DNA of 37,998 nt from Nitrososphaeraceae archaeon (GTDB lineage: Archaea > Thermoproteota > Nitrososphaeria > Nitrososphaerales > Nitrososphaeraceae): assembly GCA_021325075.1 (NCBI GenBank), contig JAJPHX010000032.1:1-37998 (forward strand), given 5' to 3'. Of the stretch, positions 9,132-19,356 are shown in pieces. Under the pieces are notes generated by a model. It saw only the letters and a list, made by a program, of their open reading frames with translations, was not told where the DNA came from and searched no databases. The position numbers were made by a program, and so were the translations under genes. Position 1 is the first letter of the stretch. Each line of letters begins with the position of its first letter.

Positions 9132-9827
9132 TTATGCGGCAACCATCCGCTGCGCAGGCATTGCTTTCAGCTCTTCATAGGCATATCTAATTTTGCTATA
9201 GAATTCTGGCATCTTTGGCGAAAGCATGGTGTATGCGATGTAAAAGTCTTCGGCCTCCCGGGTGTAGCGCCTCACTTTGTCGTGTCCGGGGACATGGCGG
9301 ATAAAGAGCATGTTGTTGAGCCTGTCTGCCAGCTTTATCGCTTTGACATCGTATTCAGAATCAAGTAGTATGTCGCAGTACTCTTGGAAGCGCGCAAGCT
9401 GTCGTTCGATTTCACTGGAGCCTGGATAGTTTTCAAGCTGCTTTATTTTGAGCCCGGTGGCAATGTCGCGTATTTTGCTTCCAAACCTATAGGCAAGATA
9501 CGCTTCAAATCCATATGATTTTGATTCGTGCAGATTTAGTATCCTGTCGTCGTCTTCCATTACGTCGTGCAGTATTGCGGCTGCAATTTCGACGCTTGTG
9601 ACGTTACGATTAGCAGACCGGTAATGTCTAACGACGTCCATTGCAACAGGCCATGTGTGAGTTTCCAGAAAGGGCGAGGCGCCATCCTCGCGCAAGAGCC
9701 CTGAATGGACTTCCTCTGCTACTTCCATTGCGCCTTCGATATAGTCGTCAACTCGTACGCGGGCTTCGTTTTGCAGAAATGCCAGAAATTCTTGCTTGCT
9801 TACTCGAGGGACATCGAGCTTTGCCAT
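9132..9827 (-). CDS. Standalone RelA/SpoT-type HD domain phosphohydrolase (Mesh1/SAH-like)
   Basis: 231 aa; HTWPVAMDVV, AAAILHDVMEDDD, YRFGSKIRDIATGLKIKQLE and IKLADRLNNMLFI. No synthetase or TGS domain. Confidence 0.8.
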   Translation of the reverse strand: MAKLDVPRVSKQEFLAFLQNEARVRVDDYIEGAMEVAEEVHSGLLREDGASPFLETHTWPVAMDVVRHYRSANRNVTSVEIAAAILHDVMEDDDRILNLHESKSYGFEAYLAYRFGSKIRDIATGLKIKQLENYPGSSEIERQLARFQEYCDILLDSEYDVKAIKLADRLNNMLFIRHVPGHDKVRRYTREAEDFYIAYTMLSPKMPEFYSKIRYAYEELKAMPAQRMVAA

Positions 9828-10000
9828 GCCATTATAGCGTGAGGGTTAGACAAAAGACTTGCTGTTCATGTTTACAATTGTGGTCAAGATTTTGATATAT
9901 ATCGAGCAGAACCAAAATAATTCACAAATGTTCAAGGCAGACAAATCTACCCATAGACATATTATAGGAATAGTGATGCCACTGTACTGGGTTTACTACC

Positions 10001-10162
10001 ATGATCGAGCCTTCGGCATTTCTGGCGATATTCCCATACGCTTTCATAGCCGCGTTTCCGATCCTTGGAGTTGTTCTGGTTACAAAGTGGGAGCTTGCAG
10101 CCAGAAAACGCAGAAAGCAACAAAGCCAGAAAAATAAAAGTCAAGACCCGATGACGACTTAG
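10001..10162 (+). CDS. Small single-TM membrane protein with basic tail (53 aa)
   Basis: Hand translation MIEPSAFLAIFPYAFIAAFPILGVVLVTKWELAARKRRKQQSQKNKSQDPMTT*. Below the ORF-track cut-off. Confidence 0.55.
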   Translation: MIEPSAFLAIFPYAFIAAFPILGVVLVTKWELAARKRRKQQSQKNKSQDPMTT

Positions 10163-10458
10163 GTAGAAGCGGCTTCTTTGTATTCTGGTGGTATTTCTGC
10201 GCGCCTTGCCTGCCTGCGCAAGCGATGCCTGTTGCGATGTTCGTATATTTGGGTTATGAAAATGAAACCCCCAATCGCAAACAGCAATGAAATTATTCCC
10301 CATATGATGTTGCCTGTCGCAAAGTTGTAGGCCACCAATGCAACGTTGATCCCAAAAAACACCCACATAACATGAAGGATATGCCTGCCTATCGTTAGAG
10401 CGATTTCAACCAAGCGGATTACTCGTTCAATGTCATCCAGTTGTTTTTGTTCGGCCAT
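10159..10458 (-). CDS. Two-TM hypothetical membrane protein
   Basis: 99 aa; segments HILHVMWVFFGINVALVAY and IIWGIISLLFAIGGFIFI. Confidence 0.6.
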   Translation of the reverse strand: MAEQKQLDDIERVIRLVEIALTIGRHILHVMWVFFGINVALVAYNFATGNIIWGIISLLFAIGGFIFITQIYEHRNRHRLRRQARRAEIPPEYKEAAST

Positions 10459-10535
10459 GTCATCATCTGCACAATCTGATTTTTAATGGTAGCATCTATA
10501 ACTGATATCTAGTATGCTTGCTAATTCTATATCCC

Positions 10536-10664
10536 ATGTCGGATTATACTGGATATGCTTTCAAGTGCAGGCTTTGTGGCATGGAATTTACGACGCAGGA
10601 GGAAGCAGACAGCCATTATGAAGACGTCCACAGAAAGGACCCTGGAAGAATGCACAGACAATAA
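10536..10664 (+). CDS. Single C2H2 zinc-finger microprotein (42 aa)
   Basis: Hand translation MSDYTGYAFKCRLCGMEFTTQEEADSHYEDVHRKDPGRMHRQ*. C-x2-C-x12-H-x4-H. Confidence 0.8.
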   Translation: MSDYTGYAFKCRLCGMEFTTQEEADSHYEDVHRKDPGRMHRQ

Positions 10665-10725
10665 TTATGCAGATTTTTGATTGTATCTAGATACAAAAAA
10701 GAGGAAAAGGAAGATCTTGAATGTC

Positions 10726-11826
10726 TTAAAAGACACCCAAGAAGCGCTTCTTTTCTACCACCGGCACTGGTTCGGGCTTTGATTCATGGCCGAATTTGCT
10801 CTCGACGCCAGTCAGCACGACCATCACGCGCGCCTTGCCCTTAATTTCGTGGTCAACTTTTGCGCCCCACACGATCCTTACTTCCTTTGTCAAGCTCCTT
10901 GTTACAAGCTCACCGGCTCTTGTGACTTCTTCCAGAGTGATGTCGTCACCACCGGTTACATGAATAAGAGCACCGTGAGCCATAGACATGTCCTTGATGT
11001 CGAGCAGTTGCGAGTCAAGCGCCGTCCTGGTTGCCTGCTCTATTCTGTCCATGCCTGTCGCATCGCCAACTCCTATTGCCGCCAACCCTCTTCCTTCCAT
11101 TATGGCTGTCAGGTCTGCAAAGTCAATGTTGATCAAACTGGCTGTGGTTATAGTTTCTATGGTTCCTCTGATGAACTGACCGACCAGTTCATTTGCTACG
11201 CCAAGTGCTTGTTGGAGCGGCAGGTTGCCTGCAACTCTTGTCAGTCTGTTGTTGTCGATTGCAACAACTGTGTCACATATTCTCTGGAGGTTTTGGAGTG
11301 CTTCCTTTGCCATACTATACCGATAGCGCTCAACTGCAAATGGAAGTGTTATAACAGCCACGACCAGAGCGCCAGTAGCTCGTTTGAGCTCCTCTGATAA
11401 TACCTGTATCGCGCCTGTACCTGTTCCGCCTCCGAGGCCTGCGCACAGGAAGATAATGTTTGAGCCCTGTACTTCTCTAGTAACTTCAGCAATGCTTTCA
11501 CGCGTTGCCTGCATACCTTTCTCTGGATAGCCACCGCAGCCCCTGCCCTGGGTCAGTTTAGGACCTATCAATATACGCCTGTCAGCCTTGCTGATTCCAA
11601 GGTGCGCGGCATCCGTGTTGACAGCGATTAGCTTGCCGCCAGTAATGCCCTTTTTCTTTATCCAAGATATGATGTTGCTGCCTGCGCCACCAGCACCTAT
11701 TACCGATACCTGTGGCTTGGCCATTTCCATTGCTGCGCGGAGTGTTTCTTCTTCCATCACCGAAGCCGGTGTCCTCCTGTTGTTCATGTTGTCAGAATTA
11801 TAATTATTTTTGTCATGAGATGACAT
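10726..11826 (-). CDS. ftsZ: Cell division protein FtsZ (canonical GTPase motifs)
   Basis: 366 aa; GAGGAGSNII, CAGLGGGTGTGA (tubulin signature), NIDFADL (T7 loop). Confidence 0.94.
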   Translation of the reverse strand: MSSHDKNNYNSDNMNNRRTPASVMEEETLRAAMEMAKPQVSVIGAGGAGSNIISWIKKKGITGGKLIAVNTDAAHLGISKADRRILIGPKLTQGRGCGGYPEKGMQATRESIAEVTREVQGSNIIFLCAGLGGGTGTGAIQVLSEELKRATGALVVAVITLPFAVERYRYSMAKEALQNLQRICDTVVAIDNNRLTRVAGNLPLQQALGVANELVGQFIRGTIETITTASLINIDFADLTAIMEGRGLAAIGVGDATGMDRIEQATRTALDSQLLDIKDMSMAHGALIHVTGGDDITLEEVTRAGELVTRSLTKEVRIVWGAKVDHEIKGKARVMVVLTGVESKFGHESKPEPVPVVEKKRFLGVF

Positions 11827-11906
11827 GAACCAATAAAAGCAGCAAGGTGAATATACGATCTAGTATGTAGGAAATACACCCTGACATGAGATAACATCGT
11901 TATTTT

Positions 11907-12176
11907 CTATGAGATCCTATGATATTCTGCTTTTACCATCTTCATGATAAGCTCTCCGGCCATCTCGAAGAGTTCCATGATGGTATCTTCAATTTCCCTT
12001 GGTGTGATGGGCCTTTTCTGGCTTTCTAGCGGAAAACCGTATTTTTTTTCAATTTCAAGTAGGATCAGGTCCTTTGATTGCTCACCCAGTATGGTCAGGA
12101 CTTTCAAAAACGCGGACAGAAATAGGCTGTTCTCTGAATCTGGACTGGCCGGTACTGTCTCGCGGTCCGAATTCAA
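11907..12176 (-). CDS. Hypothetical protein
   Basis: 89 aa ORF on the same strand as, and upstream of, ftsZ. Confidence 0.5.
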   Translation of the reverse strand: MNSDRETVPASPDSENSLFLSAFLKVLTILGEQSKDLILLEIEKKYGFPLESQKRPITPREIEDTIMELFEMAGELIMKMVKAEYHRIS

Positions 12177-12343
12177 TGCCTATCTCAAGAGATAGCTGTA
12201 TGAGATTATGCTATGGCTGTACTTTTAATTACATACACTATTGAGGCAACAATTAGTCGATATTTGTCGATTTCTTTTTAGGGAAAGACAAAAGCATTGC
12301 GCATGATTAGTCCATATGGCATAAGTACGTCTGGCAAAGCAAG

Positions 12344-12496
12344 ATGTCTAAAATGGAAACATTGACGCCGAACTTGGCAGAGATGATCCAACGAAATAAC
12401 CGCAAATGCCTGAAGTGCGGAAGCTACAACTGGATACAGTCTAGGTACTGCACAAAATATCTGTGCAAGTTTGACGACCCACATAGTCAACTCTAG
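12344..12496 (+). CDS. Small Cys-rich protein (50 aa), L40e/zinc-ribbon-like appearance
   Basis: Hand translation MSKMETLTPNLAEMIQRNNRKCLKCGSYNWIQSRYCTKYLCKFDDPHSQL*. CxxC plus CxxxxC pairs. Confidence 0.55.
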   Translation: MSKMETLTPNLAEMIQRNNRKCLKCGSYNWIQSRYCTKYLCKFDDPHSQL

Positions 12497-12641
12497 CGTC
12501 AAACAATGACTAGGGAGTTTTTCCTTTCCTCATTTTATACCCGATGTTACGTAATTCTTCCCTGGCTGCCTGATGAAATACCAAGTCACTTTGCTGACAG
12601 TAACCATATATGCGCGTTTTGAAAAATAGGTGTTCTAGCAC

Positions 12642-14621
12642 TTGTTGAAGAGTTCGAGAAGCTTTACACTGGCAAAGGACGCCTTTCCGCCCAGTGGCGA
12701 CCAGCCTGAAGCAATTAAGCAGCTAGTCAATGGTGTGCAAAAAACAGGGCGCCAGACCCTTCTTGGCGTGACTGGAAGCGGCAAGACGTATACCATTGCA
12801 AATGTCATCGCAAGGGCAAACAAGAACACGCTTGTGATTTCCCATAACAAGACCCTTGCCGCTCAATTGTACGCTGAGTTCAAAGAGTTCTTCCCAGAAA
12901 ACAACGTTGGATACTTTGTCAGCTTTTACGACTATTACCAGCCTGAAAGCTACATCCCGCAGACAGACACGTACATCGAAAAGGACACTGAAGTTAATGA
13001 AAAAATAGAAAGGATGCGGCTTGAAGCCACCGCCATGCTCATGTCCGGCGAACCCACGATAATCGTGTCAACCGTATCATGCATCTATTCCCTTGGTTCG
13101 CCCAGAGAGTGGGAAGACAGCGCCATCACTGTGACAAAAGACATGACAATCGATAGGAAGGTGCTCATCCACAATTTCATCGAAGCCCGCTATGAGCGAA
13201 ATGACATGTCGCTTGTGCCGGGCAACTTTCGCGTCAAGGGCGACACGATTGACATCATTCCCGGCTATGCTGATGACATCATCAGGATTTCGATGTTTGG
13301 CGACGAGATCGAGCACATCAGCATACATGATCACGTTACGATGAAAAAGCTGCGCGATGTTGACGCAGTTAAGATATTTCCTGCAAAGCACTACATCACC
13401 GACAATGACTCGCGCAACCGTGCGCTGGAGTCAATAAAACGCGAACTGCAAAACTGGCTGCCGACCTTGCCGTCAGAGCTTGAAAGGCAGAGGCTTGCGC
13501 AGCGAACGAAATATGACCTTGAAATGATAGAAGAGCTTGGCTACTGCTCCGGCATTGAAAATTATTCACGCCACCTTGACGGCAGGGCGCCGGGCCAGCC
13601 GGCCTACTGCCTGCTTGACTTTTTTGGCGACGACTTTTTGCTGGTGATTGACGAGTCGCATGTCACACTTCCGCAGCTGCACGGCATGTACAACGGCGAT
13701 CATACGCGCAAAAAGATGCTTGTAGACTATGGCTTCCGCCTGCCTAGCGCCTATGACAACCGCCCGCTAAAGTTTGAAGAATTTGAGAAATACCTAAAGA
13801 ACGTAATCTTTGTGTCAGCAACTCCGGGCCAGTACGAACTAAAGTCTAGCTGGCAGGTTGCAGAGCAGCTGGTCAGGCCGACAGGGCTGGTAGATCCAAA
13901 AGTCGAGATCCGGCCTACAAAAGATCAGATGGAGGACTTGATTAAAGAGATCAAGTCAAGGACCAAAGACAACCAGCGGACCCTTGTTACGACCCTGACA
14001 AAGAGAATGGCAGAAGATCTGGCGGAATTTCTTGCCAAGAATGAAATCCGTGTCCGATACCTGCACTCAGAGATCGAGGGCCTAGAGCGCACAGAACTGA
14101 TACGGCAACTGCGTCTGGGCGAGTTTGACGCGCTTGTAGGCATCAACCTCCTGAGAGAAGGCCTCGACATACCAGAAGTTTCACTTGTTGCAATTTTAGA
14201 CGCAGATAAGGAAGGCTTTTTACGAAATGCCACAAGCCTCATCCAGACATTTGGTAGGGCTGCGCGCAACCTTGACGGCACCGTGATACTGTATTCTGAC
14301 CGTGTTACTGACTCGATGAAGCAGGCTATTGAAGAAACAGAGCGCAGGCGCAAGAAGCAGCTGGAATACAACAAAAGGCATGGGATAACCCCCAAGACAA
14401 TAATCAAGCCGGTGCCTGAAAGCGCTAAAGAGATTGCAGACTTGGCAGTGGAAACAAAGTCGATGACAAGGCAGGATTTGGTGAAACTAGCAGTCGAGAC
14501 AGAGGCGACGATGAAGAGGTTTGCAGAAGAGTTGGAATTTGAAAAGGCAATAATGTTTAGAGAAAAGCTAAACAAGTTAAGAAAGGCGCTTGGCGAATCT
14601 GCATATTCAGAGGTGTCATAA
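12642..14621 (+). CDS. uvrB: UvrABC system protein B
   Basis: 659 aa; [56 protein letters not shown] and a C-terminal UVR domain. Apparent TTG start, with TATA-like catatatg about 30 nt upstream. Confidence 0.97.
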   Translation: MLKSSRSFTLAKDAFPPSGDQPEAIKQLVNGVQKTGRQTLLGVTGSGKTYTIANVIARANKNTLVISHNKTLAAQLYAEFKEFFPENNVGYFVSFYDYYQPESYIPQTDTYIEKDTEVNEKIERMRLEATAMLMSGEPTIIVSTVSCIYSLGSPREWEDSAITVTKDMTIDRKVLIHNFIEARYERNDMSLVPGNFRVKGDTIDIIPGYADDIIRISMFGDEIEHISIHDHVTMKKLRDVDAVKIFPAKHYITDNDSRNRALESIKRELQNWLPTLPSELERQRLAQRTKYDLEMIEELGYCSGIENYSRHLDGRAPGQPAYCLLDFFGDDFLLVIDESHVTLPQLHGMYNGDHTRKKMLVDYGFRLPSAYDNRPLKFEEFEKYLKNVIFVSATPGQYELKSSWQVAEQLVRPTGLVDPKVEIRPTKDQMEDLIKEIKSRTKDNQRTLVTTLTKRMAEDLAEFLAKNEIRVRYLHSEIEGLERTELIRQLRLGEFDALVGINLLREGLDIPEVSLVAILDADKEGFLRNATSLIQTFGRAARNLDGTVILYSDRVTDSMKQAIEETERRRKKQLEYNKRHGITPKTIIKPVPESAKEIADLAVETKSMTRQDLVKLAVETEATMKRFAEELEFEKAIMFREKLNKLRKALGESAYSEVS

Positions 14622-17483
14622 ATGCACGACAAGATAATCATCAGGGGCGCGAGGCAGCACAACCTAAAGAACATCAATGTCGAGATCCCAAAGAACAGGC
14701 TCGTTGTCATTACCGGGCTGTCAGGCTCTGGCAAGTCTACGCTTGCCTTTGACACGATATACGCTGAAGGCCAGAGGCGCTACGTTGAGTCGCTGTCTGC
14801 CTATGCCAGGCAGTTTCTGGAATTGATGGACAAGCCCGACGTCGACTCGATAGATGGGCTGTCACCAGCAATATCGATACAGCAGAAAACCACGAGCAAG
14901 AACCCGCGCTCGACTGTCGGAACAGTCACCGAGATTTACGATTATCTCAGATTATTGTTTGCAAGGATTGGCACTCCCCACTGCCCAAAGTGCGGCAGGA
15001 AAATTGCTAGTCAGTCAGCCGACTCGATAACAGAGTCCGTGCTCAAGACTGCAGAAGGCAAGAATGTCATGATACTTGGTCCAGCAATTCAGGCTAAAAA
15101 GGGGACTTATGAAAAGCTGTTTGACGAGCTAAGGCATGAAGGCTTTTCACGGATAAGGCTAGACGGTGAGATAACAAAGCTGGATGAAGAGGAAAAGTCC
15201 CAGTACCCAAGGCTGGACAAGCAGAAAAAGCACACGATTGAAGTCATAGTCGACAGGCTCAGACCGGCGATAGAAGAAAAGAGCCGGCTTTTTGACTCGA
15301 TACAATCTGCATTGAAGGTTGGCAATGGAGTTGTTGTCGTTTCAGTTGAAGGCAAGGATACGATGTATTCGCAGAGAAATGCCTGCCCGCACTGCGGCAT
15401 TTCACTTGGTGACTTGGAGCCCCGGACGTTTTCATTCAACTCTCCCTTTGGAGCGTGCAAGGAGTGCAACGGCCTTGGAATCAAGATAGAGTTCGATCCA
15501 GACCTGATAATACCAGACAGGGCAAAGAGCATCCTAGATGGCGCAATAAAGCCGTGGACCGGACACTTTGCCACCTTCCGCTCGGCGATGCTCAAAGATG
15601 TTGGCAAAAAGTTTGGCTTTGACCTGTCGACGCCGGTCGCAAAGATGACTGAAAGGCAGGTAAAGGTAATACTGTATGGCACTGACGAGAGTATTCACTA
15701 CAGATACGAATCGCGTTACTCTGACAGCCGGTGGGAATACAGGGGGACGTTTGAAGGGGTCATCCCAAACCTTGAGCGCATATACAAAGAAACAGAGTCG
15801 GAGTCAAAGCGCGAAGACCTGATGCAGTTCATGCGCGAGCGCTTTTGCGAGCGCTGCAACGGCAGGCGGCTGCGCGAAGAAGCACTTGCAGTCAAGATAG
15901 GAAACAATTCGATAATAGACGTGTGCGACCTGTCAATCGACGAGTGTTACAGGTTCTTCCAAGCTCTAGAGCTGTCAGAGACAGAACGCTACATCGCAAG
16001 GACTATACTGAAGGAAATCATTTCAAGGCTTGAATTTTTGCGAAATGTCGGCCTGAACTACCTTACACTCAACAGGATGACTGCCACGCTGTCAGGAGGC
16101 GAGTCGCAGAGGATCAGGCTTGCAACCCAGATAGGGTCGAACCTTACAGGCGTGCTTTATGTCCTTGACGAACCTACAATAGGCTTGCACCAGCGCGATA
16201 ACGCAAGGCTGATAGACACATTAAAAAAGCTGCGCGATCTGGATAACACGCTTGTAGTTGTAGAGCACGACGAGGAAGTGATACGAAGCTCTGACTGGAT
16301 AATAGACATCGGCCCGGGTGCCGGTATACATGGAGGTCAGATTGTTGCAAGCGGCGTGCTCGAAGAGATCATGAAGAATTCCAGTTCCATTACAGGAGCG
16401 TTCCTTAGAGGCGATCAAATAGTTTCACACCAGCATGAAAGGCGCAAGGCAATAAAATGGCTGGGCGTGCATGGAGCTAGGGAGAACAACCTAAAGTCAA
16501 TAGATGTGCGCTTTCCGCTTGGATGTATGACAGTTGTGACCGGAGTATCCGGCTCCGGCAAATCGACGCTTGTAAACGACATCCTGTTCAGGGCCCTTGC
16601 AGGTCACTTTTATGATGCAAAGGACAGGCCGGGCAAGCACGACAAGCTGTCTGGGCTAGAGCATATCGACAAGGTGATAGGCATCGACCAGTCGCCGATC
16701 GGCAGGACGCCACGCTCTAATGCCGCTACCTATGTCAATGCCTTTACTCCTATTCGCGAACTGTTTGCCAAGACGCCCCAAGCAAGAGAAATGGGGTACA
16801 AGGCAGGCAGGTTTTCGTTCAATGTCTCGGAAGGAAGGTGTGAGGCATGTGAAGGAGGAGGCGTCAAAAAGATAGAAATGCAGTTCCTGCCTGATGTCTA
16901 TGTCACGTGCGACGAATGCAAGGGTAGACGCTACAACTCTGAAACGCTTGCGATAAAGTACAAGGGTAAGAGTATTTCGGACGTACTTGACATGACGATT
17001 GAAGAAGCGCTAGAATTCTTCTCCAACATTTCATCCATTACAAAAAAACTTCAGACACTAAACGACGTAGGTCTCGGATACCTCCGACTAGGTCAACCAG
17101 CGACAACCCTGTCAGGAGGAGAAGCCCAGAGGATCAAGCTGGCGGCAGAGCTGTCAAGACGGGACACTGGCAAGACAGTCTACATACTGGACGAGCCTAC
17201 CACAGGTCTTCACTTTGCAGATGTCAGCAAGTTGCTTGGAGTCCTAAAGAGGTTGGTTGACCTTGGCAACACTATCATTATAATCGAGCATAATCTTGAC
17301 GTCATTGCTTCAGCAGACTGGATAGTCGACTTGGGGCCTGAAGGAGGAGCAGCTGGCGGTAGAATAGTGGCGGCAGGAACGCCTGAAGAGATAGGCGAAA
17401 ATAAAGACAGCTATACAGGCAAATACCTGAAGCCAAAGCTGGCAATGGATCAAAAGATATTGCAGCAGAGGCGCAAATTATGA
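14622..17483 (+). CDS. uvrA: UvrABC system protein A (excinuclease ATPase)
   Basis: 953 aa; two Walker A motifs ([27 protein letters not shown]), two LSGGE signatures, zinc-finger CxxC pairs. Directly abuts the uvrB stop. Confidence 0.97.
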   Translation: MHDKIIIRGARQHNLKNINVEIPKNRLVVITGLSGSGKSTLAFDTIYAEGQRRYVESLSAYARQFLELMDKPDVDSIDGLSPAISIQQKTTSKNPRSTVGTVTEIYDYLRLLFARIGTPHCPKCGRKIASQSADSITESVLKTAEGKNVMILGPAIQAKKGTYEKLFDELRHEGFSRIRLDGEITKLDEEEKSQYPRLDKQKKHTIEVIVDRLRPAIEEKSRLFDSIQSALKVGNGVVVVSVEGKDTMYSQRNACPHCGISLGDLEPRTFSFNSPFGACKECNGLGIKIEFDPDLIIPDRAKSILDGAIKPWTGHFATFRSAMLKDVGKKFGFDLSTPVAKMTERQVKVILYGTDESIHYRYESRYSDSRWEYRGTFEGVIPNLERIYKETESESKREDLMQFMRERFCERCNGRRLREEALAVKIGNNSIIDVCDLSIDECYRFFQALELSETERYIARTILKEIISRLEFLRNVGLNYLTLNRMTATLSGGESQRIRLATQIGSNLTGVLYVLDEPTIGLHQRDNARLIDTLKKLRDLDNTLVVVEHDEEVIRSSDWIIDIGPGAGIHGGQIVASGVLEEIMKNSSSITGAFLRGDQIVSHQHERRKAIKWLGVHGARENNLKSIDVRFPLGCMTVVTGVSGSGKSTLVNDILFRALAGHFYDAKDRPGKHDKLSGLEHIDKVIGIDQSPIGRTPRSNAATYVNAFTPIRELFAKTPQAREMGYKAGRFSFNVSEGRCEACEGGGVKKIEMQFLPDVYVTCDECKGRRYNSETLAIKYKGKSISDVLDMTIEEALEFFSNISSITKKLQTLNDVGLGYLRLGQPATTLSGGEAQRIKLAAELSRRDTGKTVYILDEPTTGLHFADVSKLLGVLKRLVDLGNTIIIIEHNLDVIASADWIVDLGPEGGAAGGRIVAAGTPEEIGENKDSYTGKYLKPKLAMDQKILQQRRKL

Positions 17484-19093
17484 CTGCAACAATTCTGAAA
17501 GAAAAGCGGATGCCTGACGAGCCTGGTGTCTACCTTATGAAAGACAGTGACGGCAAGATAATCTACATCGGCAAGGCAAAGAACCTGAAAAAGCGAGTCA
17601 CTTCGTATTTCACTAGGCATGATCCTGACACCGGGTGGAAGACAGACAGGCTGGTCAGCAGGATAGCAGACATTGAATTTGTAGTCACTGACAACGAAAT
17701 TGAGGCATTCTTGCTTGAATCAAATCTCATCAAGAGGTACCGACCAGTCTTTAACATCGAGCTGAAGGATCAGCAGCGCTATACTTATCTCAAGATAACT
17801 GACGAGCTCTTCCCGCGCCTTTTAGTTGCCCGGCGCAACAGAGGTGGCGAGTTCCTCGGTCCCAAGGGCAAGGTCTACGGACCTTTTGTGCGCGGAAGCT
17901 CAAAATTCCTGACAGTGGGCCTCTTGAGAAAGCTGTTCAAGATCAGGGTGTGCAACAAGCTTCCAAAGGCACCCTGCCTTCAGTATTTTATAAAGAACTG
18001 CGACGCGCCATGCATCAACAACGTGACGCGTGGACAGTACATGATTGGAGTCGCTTCCTTGCAGGACATACTTGAAGGCAAGAACAGCATCGACAGGTTT
18101 GCCGATGAAATGCAGGTAGAGATGAAGCGGGCATCTGACCTTGGCGACTACGAGCGGGCAAAAGAGATCCGCGACACCCTGCACAGGCTGAACAATCTGC
18201 GCGTCAGGCAAAAGATGGAAAAGGCAGTCAACAAAAATCCCGACGAAGAATACATTGGCATAATGAAAGATGAGACAAAGGGAATGGCCCATGTTATGGC
18301 GCTTCGCCGTACACGCGGAGTCATCAGCGACAGGAAAAAGTTTGAATTCGAACTTGTAGGCGATAACTCGCTGTTGTCGTTTCTCTTGCAGTACTATTCT
18401 TCCGTTCCAGTAGTCCCAAGGTTCGTATATGTCAACGAAGACCCTGAAGATAGACAGGTGCTTGAGGCATCGCTTGGAAAGATTGCAGATCACAAGGTGA
18501 GCATATTTAATGTCGAGCGAATGCTTGCAAAGGAAAAGCGCCAGCTGATGGATCTTATAATCCGGAACCTGTCGATGTATATTGAAAGGGGCTATGACCC
18601 GGCGGTAGTTGAATTGAAAAACGCTCTTTCGCTCACGACGATGCCCGAAGTCATCGACTGCTTTGACGTTTCAAACCTTGGCACAACCATTGCAGTAGGA
18701 GCGTGCACCAGATTTGTCAGCAACAAGCCAAACAAGTCAGGCTATAGGAAGTTCAGGATTAAGACAATAGCAGGACAAAATGACTTTGCGATGATAGGCG
18801 AGCTTGTTCACAGACGCTATTCTTCAAATGACGCGGAAAAATTGCCAGACCTGATAGTGATAGACGGCGGGCGCGGTCAGCTTGCGGCAGCTGTGGCGTC
18901 GCTCCGAAATTTGGGACTATCCGATATCCCTTGCATTGGCCTTGCAAAAGAAAATGAGGAAATCTACAAGCATGGTCATGTAGAGCCGATTGTGCTGTCA
19001 AAGAGCAACGCAGGACTAAAGATGCTCCAGCACATTAGAGATGAAGCGCACAGGTTCGGACTTGCGTACAACGTCAACCTGAGAAAGCTCTGA
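17480..19093 (+). CDS. uvrC: UvrABC system protein C, lacking the C-terminal (HhH)2 domain
   Basis: 537 aa; GIY-YIG domain GVYLMKDSDGKIIYIGKAKNLKKRV, UVR domain, RNase H-like VIDGGRGQL and DEAHRFGLAY near the end. ATGA overlap with uvrA. Confidence 0.95.
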   Translation: MTATILKEKRMPDEPGVYLMKDSDGKIIYIGKAKNLKKRVTSYFTRHDPDTGWKTDRLVSRIADIEFVVTDNEIEAFLLESNLIKRYRPVFNIELKDQQRYTYLKITDELFPRLLVARRNRGGEFLGPKGKVYGPFVRGSSKFLTVGLLRKLFKIRVCNKLPKAPCLQYFIKNCDAPCINNVTRGQYMIGVASLQDILEGKNSIDRFADEMQVEMKRASDLGDYERAKEIRDTLHRLNNLRVRQKMEKAVNKNPDEEYIGIMKDETKGMAHVMALRRTRGVISDRKKFEFELVGDNSLLSFLLQYYSSVPVVPRFVYVNEDPEDRQVLEASLGKIADHKVSIFNVERMLAKEKRQLMDLIIRNLSMYIERGYDPAVVELKNALSLTTMPEVIDCFDVSNLGTTIAVGACTRFVSNKPNKSGYRKFRIKTIAGQNDFAMIGELVHRRYSSNDAEKLPDLIVIDGGRGQLAAAVASLRNLGLSDIPCIGLAKENEEIYKHGHVEPIVLSKSNAGLKMLQHIRDEAHRFGLAYNVNLRKL

Positions 19094-19345
19094 TCACTCG
19101 ACCTTGACGCTTTCCTTTTTCTGGCCTTTTCTTATCTCTTCTTCCGTCAGCTGAATGTATTTTGCAAATGCCGTGTCTGCAGACTGGGCGGCAATCTGCG
19201 CCAGCCGTGCAATTGAAATTGTCGATGTCAGCGCCATTTCAAATGCTGCCTTGCCTATGACAAACGGGGCGACCAGCATCTCGACCGGGGCGTAGGGGTT
19301 GCTGCCAGTAGTGTTTTCACTCATATGGATAATATTGTCTTTCAT
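19094..19345 (-). CDS. Hypothetical helical protein
   Basis: 83 aa, Ala-rich amphipathic segment. Convergent with uvrC. Confidence 0.55.
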   Translation of the reverse strand: MKDNIIHMSENTTGSNPYAPVEMLVAPFVIGKAAFEMALTSTISIARLAQIAAQSADTAFAKYIQLTEEEIRKGQKKESVKVE

Positions 19346-19356
19346 AGTCTTAAACT

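Noticed and set aside
10786-11397. 203 aa plus-strand Cys-rich ORF over ftsZ
   Set aside because: Antisense to canonical FtsZ. The cysteine richness comes from reading Thr/Ala-rich codons in reverse.
12240-12280. Short repeat gtcgatatttgtcgat
   Set aside because: Two 5-6 nt copies only. Could be an operator but nothing supports it.
12555-12600. C/D box sRNA (TGATGA ... CTGA)
   Set aside because: Only one C-like and one D-like box without C'/D' pair or terminal stem. Such short motifs occur by chance.
13925-14755. 276 aa minus-strand ORF across uvrB/uvrA
   Set aside because: Antisense to clear UvrB/UvrA; Ser/Leu/Arg-rich composition typical of reverse-complement reading.
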